The notes beneath the pieces are model-generated. The model made no database searches. It was not told the DNA's origin and was given only the letters and a program-made list of their open reading frames with translations. Positions 32,476 through 41,962 of a stretch of 54,548 nt of DNA are shown here, in pieces. Position numbers and translations under genes: made by a program. Each line of letters starts with the position of its first letter. The first letter of the stretch is position 1. The DNA comes from Chloroflexota bacterium (GTDB lineage Bacteria > Chloroflexota > Anaerolineae > Aggregatilineales > J027). The stretch lies in NCBI GenBank assembly GCA_010092845.1, contig JAADYW010000014.1:1-54548 (forward strand). The letters are read 5' to 3'.

Positions 32476-32494
32476 GTTCACATGATTGTTCACA
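32476..32494. repeat. Direct repeat upstream of the secreted nuclease
   Basis: GTTCACA occurs at 32476-32482 and again at 32488-32494, 12 bases apart start to start, about 30-48 bases before the nuclease start on the minus strand. PhoB-type and other response-regulator sites use direct repeats of near one helical turn, but no specific match is claimed. The surrounding 32447-32716 gap also holds a CTTTCGAAAG palindrome (32543-32552) and the malQ promoter. Confidence 0.35.
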
Positions 32495-32651
32495 AGGTGA
32501 TTTTAGCGCCCTCTCACTGTTGTTTGCCCTGGTTTAAATAAGCTTTCGAAAGTAGTGCCCGAATACACCCGTGGGGACTTGTTTCAGGACAACAAGCATC
32601 AATGGATGCTGATACTTGTCAGTCGCGATAATCGCTGGTAATGCCGATTTC

Positions 32652-32660
32652 TGGTATGAT
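32652..32660 (+). promoter_or_regulatory. Extended -10 promoter of malQ
   Basis: TGGTATGAT carries the TG extension and a five-of-six -10 match, 57 bases upstream of the malQ ATG. Confidence 0.4.
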
Positions 32661-32716
32661 CAAGAGTGAATTGTGACAATGCCAGCCGGCATTTACAGAT
32701 GGGAGACATTAACCCA

Positions 32717-34303
32717 ATGGCATTTGAGCGCGCGAGTGGCATTCTGCTCCATCCAACATCCCTACCGGGAGCCTATGGAATAGGCAGTCTCGGCGATACA
32801 GCATACCGGTTCATTGATTTTCTCAGCGAAACGAAGCAGCAGCTCTGGCAGGTATTGCCCCTTGGCCCAACCGGCTACGGCGATTCCCCGTACCAGTGTT
32901 TTTCCGCCTTTGCGGGTAATCCACTGCTTATCAATCTGGAATACCTGGTCGAAAAGGGGCTGCTTCCTCCCGAGGATACGCAAGCCGGCGCTGATCATTT
33001 TCCTGCCGAGTATGTCGACTATGGTCATGTCATTACGCACAAGACCTCGCAGCTAGCGCGCGCCTTCGAGCAGTTCCGCCGGCAGAAGATGGAGCGCGCG
33101 GATTACGACGCCTTCTGTGAGGAGCAGGCAGGTTGGCTTGACGATTTTGCCCTGTTCATGGCGCTAAAGGCGGAGCAGGGTGGTGGGTCGTGGGTGAAGT
33201 GGCCTAAGGAACTTGTTCAGCGTGATGCTGTGGCTCTGGAAGCTGCCCGTGAGCGCCTCGCGGATTCAATCGCCTATCATAAGTTCACCCAATGGATATT
33301 TTTCGAACAATGGACTGCGTTGAAACGTGCCGCCAACGATAAAGGCATCAAGATCATTGGTGATCTTCCGATCTTTGTGGCGCACGACAGTGCCGATGTT
33401 TGGGCGAATCCTGACTTATTCTATCTCGATGATCTGGGCAACCCGACAAGCGTGGCGGGTGTACCGCCGGACTACTTCAGTGCCACTGGGCAGCGCTGGG
33501 GCAATCCGCTCTATCGCTGGGATGTCATGAAAACTCGGGGCTATAGCTGGTGGTTATCCCGCTTCAAGCAGATGTTGACTCTGGTCGACATCGTGCGCAT
33601 CGACCATTTCCGTGGATTTCAGGATTATTGGGAGATCCCGGCGGATGAACCAACGGCTGTCAACGGGAAGTGGGTCCCCGGCCCGCGGGATGATTTCTTC
33701 AATGCAATCCGCGACAATCTAGGCGAGTTGCCCATTATCGCGGAGGACCTGGGCCTCATTACCCGCTCGGTGACTGAACTACGCAAGCGATTCGATCTGC
33801 CGGGAATGGCCGTGCTGCAGTTTGCATTTGCTGAAGACTCGACGAATGCGTTTTTGCCCCACAATCTTGAGCCCAATACTGTGGTCTATACAGGCACTCA
33901 CGACAACGAGACGACTGCCGGGTGGTTCTTCCGGGCCGACACGGCCGGAACTACCGTGGATGTAAGCTCTCTGGTGCAGGAGCGTCATTATGCGCGCCAG
34001 TATGCCAAGATACTCGTCGACTCTGAAGTTCACTGGGATTTCATCCGGCTCGCTTTCCAGTCGGTAGGTGTTTTTGCAATTGTCCCTATGCAAGACGTGC
34101 TGGGACTGGGCAACGATGCCCGGATGAACTTTCCCAGCAGCGAGCGCGGGAACTGGCAGTGGCGGATGCGTGAAGAGCACCTGACAGACGAAATCAAGCG
34201 CCGTCTGACCGAGCTGACGACCATCTATGGCCGGCACGTGGGCGGCAATTACAGGCAAGAGCCACATGCGCCGAATGAAGATGAGCATCCGGCGGGGCGA
34301 TAG
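32717..34303 (+). CDS. malQ: 4-alpha-glucanotransferase (GH77)
   Basis: MalQ (amylomaltase) moves glucan segments between maltooligosaccharides during maltodextrin or glycogen use in the cytosol. The 528-residue protein opens with RASGILLHPTSLPG, then LLPLGPTGYGDSPYQ-like (VLPLGPTGYGDSPYQ), RIDHFRGF with the nucleophile Asp, and AEDLG with the acid Glu. The start ATG 32717 has GGGAGA 10 bases upstream; longer in-frame starts at 32666 and 32699 add residues absent in the family. It is a single-gene unit closed by a terminator. Confidence 0.95.
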   Translation: MAFERASGILLHPTSLPGAYGIGSLGDTAYRFIDFLSETKQQLWQVLPLGPTGYGDSPYQCFSAFAGNPLLINLEYLVEKGLLPPEDTQAGADHFPAEYVDYGHVITHKTSQLARAFEQFRRQKMERADYDAFCEEQAGWLDDFALFMALKAEQGGGSWVKWPKELVQRDAVALEAARERLADSIAYHKFTQWIFFEQWTALKRAANDKGIKIIGDLPIFVAHDSADVWANPDLFYLDDLGNPTSVAGVPPDYFSATGQRWGNPLYRWDVMKTRGYSWWLSRFKQMLTLVDIVRIDHFRGFQDYWEIPADEPTAVNGKWVPGPRDDFFNAIRDNLGELPIIAEDLGLITRSVTELRKRFDLPGMAVLQFAFAEDSTNAFLPHNLEPNTVVYTGTHDNETTAGWFFRADTAGTTVDVSSLVQERHYARQYAKILVDSEVHWDFIRLAFQSVGVFAIVPMQDVLGLGNDARMNFPSSERGNWQWRMREEHLTDEIKRRLTELTTIYGRHVGGNYRQEPHAPNEDEHPAGR

Positions 34304-34333
34304 ATCGTATTCATTTATTATCTGAGCGTGATG

Positions 34334-34361
34334 TACCCGGTGAGTGATTGCCGGGTATTTT
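34334..34361 (+). terminator. Terminator after malQ
   Basis: TACCCGG (34334-34340) pairs with CCGGGTA (34351-34357), followed by TTTTG. Confidence 0.75.
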
Positions 34362-34393
34362 GAACTTTGTCCTCCGGGGAAGGGGCGCATTTT

Positions 34394-35896
34394 GTGGCAG
34401 TGATGCTGAATGGTGGTACCCTCAGATTTTCGGATGTTGTTACTGTTGCCCGGCAGCAGGTGCCGGTAGAGCTGGATGCTGACGCTGTTAACCGGCTCGA
34501 GGCCGGTCGCAGGCTCGTGGATCACGTCGTGGATCAACAAGTGGTGACCTACGGCGTCAATACCGGCTTCGGTAGCCTGAGCCGGGTCCGGATCCCTGCT
34601 GAGCAGGTCCGGCAGGTCCAGCGGAATCTCGTGCGTAGCCATTCGGCGGGAATCGGTCCGCCGTTGCATCCTGAGATCGTGCGAGCGGTAATGGTGATAC
34701 TCGCTGCTAGTCTGTCACGAGGGCATTCGGGCGTGCGACCTGTCGTGGTTGAGACACTGGCCGATGTGCTCAACGCTGGGGTTGTGCCTGTTGTCCCGTC
34801 TCGGGGGTCCGTGGGTGCTAGCGGCGACCTCGCACCCCTGGCGCATATCGCGGATGTATTGATCGGCGAAGGCGTCGCCGAATATCAGGGGCAGCAGATG
34901 CCAGGCGGTCAGGCACTCTATGCGGCGGGCATAAAACCCCTGGTTCTGGAAGCCAAAGAAGGCCTGGCCCTCATCAATGGCACCCATTTGATGACGGCGA
35001 TGGGGGTCTTGCTTATTGAAGACACCAGCAAGCTCCTAAATGCAGCAATTGGGGCGGCGGCGCTTTCTATAGATGCGTGCCGTGCGACCGACGCATTTCT
35101 TGACGCGCGAGTTCATGCCGCACGGCCGCATCCTGGCCAGATCGCCGTGGCCGGGCGAATGCGTGGCCTGCTCGAGGGCAGCACCATTCTGCCCAATCAC
35201 AAGACGGACGATCCCCGCGTACAGGATCCCTACTCGCTGCGATGTATGCCTCAGGTCCTGGGCGCGGCTATGGATACCATTGATCACGTCCGAACGGTGT
35301 TTGAGCGAGAATTGACTGCGACGACTGATAATCCACTGGTTTTTGATGATGGTGCAATTATCAGCGCCGGAAATTTCCACGGCATGCCCCTCGCGCTGGC
35401 GCTGGATACGCTAACAATGGCGCTGGCCCAAATTGCCGGGATCAGCGAACGGCGTGTCTATTTCTTGCTGAGTGCTTCCGATAGCGAAAATCCCTTGAAT
35501 CCTTATCTCAGCCCGCATCCTGGCCTCCACAGTGGCTTGATGATTGCCCAGTATACCGCCGCCGCCGCCTGCAACGAGATCCAGACCCTGGCCACCCCGG
35601 CCAGTGTTCACAATATCCCGACAAGCGCCGGTATGGAGGATTACAACAGCATGGGGGTTACGGCAGCGCACCAGGCCTGGCAGGCACTTGATTTGGCGAT
35701 GCATGTGGTGGCTATCGAACTCCTTTGTAGTGCAGAGGCGTTGGAATACCAGCGCCCCCTACGCAGTGGCGCAGGTGTCGAGAAAATTCATGATCAGGTG
35801 CGCGCGCGGGTACCACGGCTTACGGAAGACCGCCCGCCGCAGCCTGATATCCAGCAAATTGTCCGTTTGATACGGGAAGGAGTATTTGTGTCATGA
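34394..35896 (+). CDS. hutH: Histidine ammonia-lyase
   Basis: HutH removes ammonia from histidine to give urocanate, the first step of histidine degradation. The protein has [14 protein letters not shown], whose Ala-Ser-Gly forms the MIO cofactor by self-cyclisation, plus [18 protein letters not shown] and [15 protein letters not shown]. The start is taken as GTG 34394, seven bases after an AAGGGG site; ATG 34403 is an alternative, giving about 500 residues either way. The stop overlaps the hutU start by ATGA, so the pair is one unit. Confidence 0.95.
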   Translation: MAVMLNGGTLRFSDVVTVARQQVPVELDADAVNRLEAGRRLVDHVVDQQVVTYGVNTGFGSLSRVRIPAEQVRQVQRNLVRSHSAGIGPPLHPEIVRAVMVILAASLSRGHSGVRPVVVETLADVLNAGVVPVVPSRGSVGASGDLAPLAHIADVLIGEGVAEYQGQQMPGGQALYAAGIKPLVLEAKEGLALINGTHLMTAMGVLLIEDTSKLLNAAIGAAALSIDACRATDAFLDARVHAARPHPGQIAVAGRMRGLLEGSTILPNHKTDDPRVQDPYSLRCMPQVLGAAMDTIDHVRTVFERELTATTDNPLVFDDGAIISAGNFHGMPLALALDTLTMALAQIAGISERRVYFLLSASDSENPLNPYLSPHPGLHSGLMIAQYTAAAACNEIQTLATPASVHNIPTSAGMEDYNSMGVTAAHQAWQALDLAMHVVAIELLCSAEALEYQRPLRSGAGVEKIHDQVRARVPRLTEDRPPQPDIQQIVRLIREGVFVS

Positions 35897-37539
35897 CCCG
35901 TGAAATCCGTGCCCCTCGTGGGACCACGCTCTCTTGCAAAGGCTGGCAACAGGAAGCCGCTTTGCGCATGCTAATGAATAATCTTGATCCCGAAGTGGCT
36001 GAAGACCCGGAGCGCCTGATCGTCTATGGTGGACGCGGCCAGGCCGCGCGCAATTGGGAAGCCTTTGATGCCATCGTCCAGACGCTCCAATCCTTAGAGG
36101 ATGACGCGACTCTGTTGGTTCAGAGTGGAAAGCCTGTCGGCGTGGTCAGGACAACTCCCGACTCGCCCCGGGTGATGATCGCTAACAGCAATCTGGTCCC
36201 CCATTGGGCGACCCAGGAACACTTCGACGAACTTGCTGCCAAGGGGCTGATGATGTACGGTCAGATGACGGCAGGGAGTTGGATCTATATTGGTACGCAG
36301 GGGATCTTGCAGGGTACCTACGAAACACTGGCTGAAGCGGCGCGCCAGCATTTTGGCGGCTCCCTCAAGGGACGATTGACCGTTACGGCTGGCCTCGGCG
36401 GGATGGGAGGCGCCCAGCCATTGGCTGTCACCATGAATGATGGCGTATGTCTCATCGCTGAGGTTGATGAACACCGCATCCAGCGGCGAATCGAACATCG
36501 CTATCTCGATGAGTGGACGGCTGATCTTGACGATGCCATCCAACGCGCATTGGCCGCCAAGCAGGCGGGTGCGGCGCGCAGTATCGGTGTCCTGGCAAAT
36601 GCGCGCGACCTCTACGAGGTGTTGTTGCGTGAAGCGGTGATTCCGGATGTTGTAACGGATCAAACGCCGGCACATGACGTGATGAGCTATGTGCCCGCAG
36701 AGATGAGCTTCGCGGAGGCAAGCGATCTGCGCGTGCGCGATCCCCAGGCCTATTGGGCGGCCAGCATGGATACCATGCGACGTTCAGTGGAGGCAATGGT
36801 CGCCCTGCAGGAACACGGGGCCGTGGTATTTGACTATGGCAATAACCTGCGGCAACGTGCCTTCGATCATGGCTTCGCGAATGCCTTTGCATTTCCCGGC
36901 TTTGTCCCGGCCTTTATCCGTCCCCTATTCTGCGAAGGCAAAGGCCCCTTCCGGTGGGCCGCACTCTCGGGCGATCCCCAGGATATCTACCGCACCGATG
37001 CAGCTATCTGCGATCTTTTTCCCGAGGACGCGGCACTGAAACGCTGGATTTCGAAAGCCCAGAACGCCGTGGCCTGGCAGGGTTTGCCAGCCCGTATCTG
37101 TTGGCTGGGGCAGGGACAGCGGGCCAGGGCGGGTCTGGCATTCAATGAGCTGGTGGCTAGCGGCGAGGTCAGCGCGCCGATCGTCATCGGCCGCGATCAT
37201 CTCGATACAGGGAGCGTGGCCAGCCCTAATCGCGAGACCGAGGGTATGCGAGACGGCACGGATGCGGTGAGCGATTGGCCGTTATTGAACCTCATGGTCA
37301 ATGTTGCCAGCGGCGCAACGTGGGTGAGTTTTCATCATGGGGGTGGAGTCGGTATCGGCTTCAGCCAGCACGCTGGCCAGGTAATCGTCGCTGACGGGAC
37401 GCCCGAAGCAGCCGCACGGCTCCAGCGCGTGCTCACCAACGATCCCGCCTTGGGTGTGTTTCGTCATGTTGACGCCGGTTACGACCTGGCCAAGCAGACA
37501 GCGCGGCAGCACAATCTTGACATTCCCATGCAAGACTAG
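35893..37539 (+). CDS. hutU: Urocanate hydratase
   Basis: HutU converts urocanate into imidazolone propionate using tightly bound NAD as electrophile. The 548-residue protein is full length. Family segments are seen: [20 protein letters not shown] near the start, [19 protein letters not shown] for NAD binding, and [19 protein letters not shown] near the end. It overlaps hutH by four bases. hutI and the later hut genes are not in this window, so the rest of the pathway must lie elsewhere. Confidence 0.96.
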   Translation: MTREIRAPRGTTLSCKGWQQEAALRMLMNNLDPEVAEDPERLIVYGGRGQAARNWEAFDAIVQTLQSLEDDATLLVQSGKPVGVVRTTPDSPRVMIANSNLVPHWATQEHFDELAAKGLMMYGQMTAGSWIYIGTQGILQGTYETLAEAARQHFGGSLKGRLTVTAGLGGMGGAQPLAVTMNDGVCLIAEVDEHRIQRRIEHRYLDEWTADLDDAIQRALAAKQAGAARSIGVLANARDLYEVLLREAVIPDVVTDQTPAHDVMSYVPAEMSFAEASDLRVRDPQAYWAASMDTMRRSVEAMVALQEHGAVVFDYGNNLRQRAFDHGFANAFAFPGFVPAFIRPLFCEGKGPFRWAALSGDPQDIYRTDAAICDLFPEDAALKRWISKAQNAVAWQGLPARICWLGQGQRARAGLAFNELVASGEVSAPIVIGRDHLDTGSVASPNRETEGMRDGTDAVSDWPLLNLMVNVASGATWVSFHHGGGVGIGFSQHAGQVIVADGTPEAAARLQRVLTNDPALGVFRHVDAGYDLAKQTARQHNLDIPMQD

Positions 37540-37574
37540 CGGTGGGTTTCGGCCTCGAGTAGGGCGCTCACGCC

Positions 37575-38360
37575 TTAGAGTCGGTCAATGCTCAATATGT
37601 CGGGGCGGTTGGTGGTGATGCCATCAACCCCCATCCATAACAGGAGGCGCATCAGAGCGAGATTGTCAACGGTCCACACCAGGACCTGATGGCCATCTGA
37701 TTTCAGCTTGCGAAAGCGCCAGGGTGTCATGAGCACGCGTGTCCAGTGGATATTGGCGAAAACGGCGTTCTCCAGGTTATCCTCATCCTTGACATCGAAG
37801 CCGAGACAGCCAATCTGGATGTCAGGGGCGGTGTTTTGGAAGTCTTGAAGCCAGTGGCCGTCAAATGACATAACGATGACCCTTTCCGCTAGCTGGTGGG
37901 CGCGAATCGCCTCCGCGATGCGCATTCCCAGGTCGGGATAGCGTGCTGGCTCTTTGACCTCCATAAGTAGATTTACAGCGGGTGACGCTTCCAGCAACTG
38001 TAGCACCGCGCTCAGTGTTGGGATGTGCTCGCCCGAGAACGTACGCGAAAAATGGCTGCCAGCATCAAGTTGCTGGAGATGGTCGAGCGTCAGCTTGTCC
38101 ACCGTGCCAACACCGTCAGTGGTCCGATTCACCGAACGATCATGCAGGAGTACGGGGATCTGATCCGCCGTTTGGCGGACATCGACTTCCAACCAGGTGG
38201 CTTCGCGCTGTATGGCGTCGTGGAGAGCGGCGAGAGTGTTTTCAGGGGCGTACGCTGACGCGCCGCGGTGGGCGATGATCAGGGGGGCAGCTGGTCGTGT
38301 CTGGCGCGCCCACCAGAGTATCGCTCCCCAGATTAGAAGCGCAAGAAAGACAAGTTGCAT
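37575..38360 (-). CDS. Glycerophosphodiester phosphodiesterase family protein
   Basis: This 261-residue GDPD-fold protein has an N-terminal membrane helix (about residues 2-15), then IIAHRGASAYAPENT with the catalytic His and the EVDVRQTADQIPVLLHD metal site (Glu, Asp, His). It hydrolyses glycerophosphodiesters to glycerol-3-phosphate and an alcohol, on the membrane surface. The C-terminal end DGITTNRPDIL is also typical. It lies 38 bases downstream of the histidine kinase gene on the same strand and could be co-transcribed. Confidence 0.92.
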   Translation of the reverse strand: MQLVFLALLIWGAILWWARQTRPAAPLIIAHRGASAYAPENTLAALHDAIQREATWLEVDVRQTADQIPVLLHDRSVNRTTDGVGTVDKLTLDHLQQLDAGSHFSRTFSGEHIPTLSAVLQLLEASPAVNLLMEVKEPARYPDLGMRIAEAIRAHQLAERVIVMSFDGHWLQDFQNTAPDIQIGCLGFDVKDEDNLENAVFANIHWTRVLMTPWRFRKLKSDGHQVLVWTVDNLALMRLLLWMGVDGITTNRPDILSIDRL

Positions 38361-38397
38361 AGACTTTGCCGCCTTGAGAAGATGGTTACGAACGAAG

Positions 38398-39654
38398 CTA
38401 CTCGTTGAAGGTGGTGGTGGTGGGCAGCGTGAAGAAGAATGTCGACCCTACTCCCGGGTCACTCTCCAGCCAGATTCTGCCGCCATGTGCCTCAACGATA
38501 CGCTTGGCGATCGCTAGGCCGAGACCAGTGCCCTGAGTGCCCTCCGAGCCGGGCACGCGGAAGAACCGCTCAAACATGCGCTTCTGGTGTTCCTCAGAAA
38601 TCCCCTGGCCGGTGTCACGGACGGAAACCTGTATCCAGTCGATCTCCTCAGCGGACTGCACGGTAACATGGATTTCACCGTTCTCGCGGTTGTATTTGAT
38701 CGCGTTGGTGAGGAAGTTGAGCAACACCTGCTTGATCTTCCCCCGATCGCCGCGTACAGTGGCCGCTTCGCCATGTAGTTCGGTGGAAATGCCTTTCTCG
38801 TCCGCCTGGTGATGGATGATCTCCAGGCTCTCTTTGGCCAGGACTTGCATGTCAAAATCTTCAGTCTCGATCCGGCTACGGCCAGACTCGAGCCGTGCAA
38901 GGTCCAGGAAATCCGTGGCCATGCGGCTCAGTCGTTCGGTTTCACTTTGCATCGTCTGGATGATCTCTGTGCGGCGATCATCGGGAAGGCTTGGCCTCAG
39001 CAAGAGAACAGTGCTGGCTTTCAGCGCCGCCAGGGGGGTGCGCAGCTCATGCACCATCTCAGAGATGAAGTCGCTCTGTTGGAAGAGGCGTGCGTTTTCG
39101 ATGGCGATGGCCGCTTGCGCTGCCAGCGTGCTGAGTGTATCCATATCCTCTTCAGTCCACGGCCGGTCGTCAATTTTGTTGATAGCTTCGACAACACCGA
39201 TAATTCGGCCATGAACTTCCATGGGCACGCCCAACAGGTTGCGGGTGTTGAAGCGCAGAACCTTATCAGCCTGGCTGAACCACCTTTTTTCATTTCGGGT
39301 GTCCTCAACCAGGACCGGCTCCCCCGTTGTCGCGACCCAGCCCGCGAGGCTGCCTTCCATTGGCACGGGTACAGCTGCCATTGCGCCAGGGGACATATTG
39401 GAAGCTGCCTCGAACCTTAGCTCGCCGCTGCTGGGGTCAATCAGCATAATGGAAGCTTCTTCGGTTTGTGTGAGTTCGGTAGCAGCCTTGATGATCTGAT
39501 TGAGGAGGGTGCCTACGTTGAGGGTGGAATTCAACTGGCGACTGATCTCCATCAACCGCTCATAGCGCGCCATCAAGCGCATATACTTACTGGCCGAATC
39601 TGAAGACGGGTCCGTCATGGGGATGTCTGGCCCGCTGCCATTGATGTCAGTCAT
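38398..39654 (-). CDS. GAF-domain sensor histidine kinase
   Basis: This 418-residue cytosolic kinase has a GAF sensor (about residues 48-190), a HisKA dimer domain with EMVHELRTPLAALKAS (phospho-accepting His202), and a HATPase domain with NAIKYNREN (N box), VRDTGQGIS and GTGLGLAIAKRIVEAHGG. No membrane helix is seen. The start ATG 39654 lies within the end of sir2 (8-base overlap, GAACGGA just upstream), so translation is coupled; a longer frame to 39840 runs back through sir2 and is not real. No response regulator is directly adjacent; the RR-MinD fusion about 0.9 kb away is the nearest candidate partner. Confidence 0.92.
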   Translation of the reverse strand: MTDINGSGPDIPMTDPSSDSASKYMRLMARYERLMEISRQLNSTLNVGTLLNQIIKAATELTQTEEASIMLIDPSSGELRFEAASNMSPGAMAAVPVPMEGSLAGWVATTGEPVLVEDTRNEKRWFSQADKVLRFNTRNLLGVPMEVHGRIIGVVEAINKIDDRPWTEEDMDTLSTLAAQAAIAIENARLFQQSDFISEMVHELRTPLAALKASTVLLLRPSLPDDRRTEIIQTMQSETERLSRMATDFLDLARLESGRSRIETEDFDMQVLAKESLEIIHHQADEKGISTELHGEAATVRGDRGKIKQVLLNFLTNAIKYNRENGEIHVTVQSAEEIDWIQVSVRDTGQGISEEHQKRMFERFFRVPGSEGTQGTGLGLAIAKRIVEAHGGRIWLESDPGVGSTFFFTLPTTTTFNE

Positions 39655-40420
39655 TCCGTTCACCTTGTACCAGCTTGACGATCTGTGGCAAAACCTCAGC
39701 CACGTCACCATGAATGACGATATCAGCGATACGGTCATAATCGGTGCTTGCCAGGTTGACCAGGATAAGTTTACCGCCTTTTTCCTTAACCCGCCGTGGC
39801 AAATCAGCAATTGGATAAACCTCAAGCGAAGAGCCCGCAACCAGCATTAAGTCAGCGCGGCGGGTGTCGCGCTCAGCTTTCATAAGGATCTGAGCGGGTA
39901 ACTGCTCGCCAAACAGCACGACATTCGGCTTGAGCACACCCCCGCAGTCCTCGCAACGTGGTATATCATCCAAATGGCTATCCAGCAAAGCCCGTAGAAT
40001 CGGCTCGCCGGGATAGACCTTGAAGCACGAGATACAGGTCGCCTCCCGTATGTGGCCATGTACCTCGTACACAGTTTTCGACCCGGCCCGGGTGTGCAAC
40101 ATATCGATGTTCTGCGTGATGACGCTCTTGATGAAACCGTGCTGCTCAAGTTCAGCCAGGGCATAGTGGGCCGGATTTGGCTCTGTCTCGAGCATCTTCC
40201 TGGCCAGTGGTTTTATCCAGCGATAGAAGGCTTCAGGGCGGTAACGGAATCCTTGCAGACTGGCGACTTCAAATGGATTGACCTGGTGCCACAGACCGGA
40301 TTCGGGGCTGCGAAAATCTGGAATGCCAGAGTGTGTACTACTACCGGCTCCCGTAAGGGCAATAGCGTACTCGGCTCGCATCAACAATCTACTGGCTTCA
40401 ATAAGTAGTTCTGTTGGCAT
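39647..40420 (-). CDS. Sir2 family NAD-dependent protein deacylase
   Basis: Sirtuins remove acyl groups from lysines using NAD. The 257-residue protein has TGAGSSTHSGIPDFR for NAD binding, TQNIDMLHTRAG, EVHGH with the catalytic His, and two CxxC pairs (CISC, CEDC) of the structural zinc site, followed by VAGSSLEVYP. All key residues are present. It is translated ahead of and overlapping the histidine kinase gene, an unusual pairing. Confidence 0.95.
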   Translation of the reverse strand: MPTELLIEASRLLMRAEYAIALTGAGSSTHSGIPDFRSPESGLWHQVNPFEVASLQGFRYRPEAFYRWIKPLARKMLETEPNPAHYALAELEQHGFIKSVITQNIDMLHTRAGSKTVYEVHGHIREATCISCFKVYPGEPILRALLDSHLDDIPRCEDCGGVLKPNVVLFGEQLPAQILMKAERDTRRADLMLVAGSSLEVYPIADLPRRVKEKGGKLILVNLASTDYDRIADIVIHGDVAEVLPQIVKLVQGERND

Positions 40421-40447
40421 TAAGGCCGCCCTGGCTCACTTGCCCAA

Positions 40448-40453
40448 ATTATA
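40448..40453 (-). promoter_or_regulatory. -10 candidate of the sir2-kinase unit
   Basis: TATAAT on the minus strand lies 28 bases upstream of the sir2 ATG. A TTGTGT occurs 20 bases further up, at a spacing too long for a good -35. Confidence 0.35.
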
Positions 40454-40586
40454 GTTGAGTTGCATCGGTCCGTACACAACCTCATACGGCGGTTTCTGAT
40501 ACCTGGATAGGGTTTTGAGTTTGACGTGCTATCAAGGAGTACAAAGAGTATTTAAGTATAGTCATTATTCTGTGTGCCAGACACAC

Positions 40587-41720
40587 CTAACCGGCAGCAT
40601 GTTTATGGAGTTCTTCTACGAGTTTGCTGAACTGCCCTACAACGGCTGAATCTGGCTGGTACTTCACGATGGGTGTACTGGCTTCAGTGGCTTGATAGGC
40701 GAGCTCAGGTACTGGTGAAATGATCGCAGCGATCGTCTTGCCAAGCAGTCGCTCTGCTTCCTGCCAGGCTGTTTGCACACCCGATTGTACGCGATTGATG
40801 ATGACGACGTGGATATTGGCGTCGCTAATGCCAATCTGCTGCAATTCCTGCAACAGGTTACGCGCGAGCGTTAGGCAGACTCGGTTTGGCTCGGCAGTGA
40901 TGATAACATGGTTGGTTTCGCGGACGACGCGCGCCGTCAAGCGGTTGAGGCCCACCCCTAGATCGACAATCACGTTGCTGTTGAACGCCCGGAGACCCTT
41001 CAGCACAGCCAGGACGGCTTCAGGGGTTGGGTTCAGTTGGCTTTCGCGGGGACGCGAGGAGGATAATAAAACGCGCATGCCCGAGTTGTGCTCGACGATC
41101 TCGCGCTGCAGGACTTGCTCATTGATGTCAGCGGCCGAATGTCCCAGTACATTGGCCAATGTGGTATTACGGCCCAGTCCCAGGCTTAATCCCAACGAGC
41201 CCTGCCCCAAACGTAGATCTAACATTGCTGTGGTATCATGAGATGCGAGAAGCGCCCCGATGTTGGTTGCCAGTGTGGTAGTGCCAACACCGCCCTTAGC
41301 GCCCAGGAAAGCATAGGCAATGCCCAGATTTTCGCCGCGCCGTGCTGCTGCACTCCGTGCCAGCACGGCCTTCACACGCGATGCAAGTTCCGCGGGATGC
41401 GTTGGCTTGGTCAGGTAGTCATCGGCCCCGGCTTCGAATCCGGCAACTTTGTCATCAATAAGCGTTTTGGCGGTGAACATGATAATCGGAATACCGCGTG
41501 TCCGCTGGTTTTCGCGGAGCTGACGACAGACTGTGTACCCATCCATGTCGGGCATCATGACATCCAGGATAATCAAATCCGGCTGCTCAGCCACAGCGCG
41601 CTCAATGGCCTGACTGCCAGAGTTTGCCCCGTTGACCTCGTAGCCTTGCCGCTGGAGCATCAGCCCGATGAGTTTCAGGCTGTCAACGTCGTCATCGACG
41701 ACTAAGATTTTGGTAGCCAT
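40587..41720 (-). CDS. Response regulator fused to MinD/CpaE-type ATPase
   Basis: This 377-residue protein joins a receiver domain (about residues 3-122; Asp53 in LIILDVMMPDMDG, Lys105 in LTKP) to a ParA/MinD-like ATPase (about 135-375) with the deviant Walker A GAKGGVGTTTL (140-150). This is the CpaE/TadZ layout, in which a receiver or pseudo-receiver localises a pilus or secretion machine. Here the receiver keeps its acidic pocket and looks active. The start ATG 41720 has GGAAAAG upstream; the frame to 41762 is less likely. No pilus genes occur in the window, so the target is unknown. The lone kinase encoded at 38398-39654 may be its partner. Confidence 0.9.
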   Translation of the reverse strand: MATKILVVDDDVDSLKLIGLMLQRQGYEVNGANSGSQAIERAVAEQPDLIILDVMMPDMDGYTVCRQLRENQRTRGIPIIMFTAKTLIDDKVAGFEAGADDYLTKPTHPAELASRVKAVLARSAAARRGENLGIAYAFLGAKGGVGTTTLATNIGALLASHDTTAMLDLRLGQGSLGLSLGLGRNTTLANVLGHSAADINEQVLQREIVEHNSGMRVLLSSSRPRESQLNPTPEAVLAVLKGLRAFNSNVIVDLGVGLNRLTARVVRETNHVIITAEPNRVCLTLARNLLQELQQIGISDANIHVVIINRVQSGVQTAWQEAERLLGKTIAAIISPVPELAYQATEASTPIVKYQPDSAVVGQFSKLVEELHKHAAG

Positions 41721-41923
41721 AGAGTACTTTTCCGTATGCAATGCTGACGCTAAACTCCGCACAATCCATCCAGTTTCTGGAGTGTTTTCGACCTATTCCT
41801 GAACAGACTTGCGGTAGCCGGCAGTGTATCACGGATAGATCATGCGTGCAACAGCCATTCGCCCCGCACAGTTTTGGCAGAATTCTATGCAAAAACTTAG
41901 AACCAGCAGGGGGTGTCGGAGGT

Positions 41924-41929
41924 TATAAT
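41924..41929 (+). promoter_or_regulatory. -10 box of the GNAT-GT4 unit
   Basis: A perfect TATAAT sits 33 bases before the GTG at 41963 in the divergent region. No -35 at standard spacing is seen. Confidence 0.4.
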
Positions 41930-41962
41930 CAGCAGACCGAAGGGAACGACAAGGACAAAGCA

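Noticed and set aside
33779-34669. 296-residue minus-strand open frame across malQ and hutH
   Set aside because: Both plus-strand genes are firmly identified and the frame runs through a terminator.
39655-39840. N-terminal extension of the histidine kinase
   Set aside because: It would be read entirely inside sir2 in another frame, and the ATG at 39654 has a ribosome site and a typical overlap.
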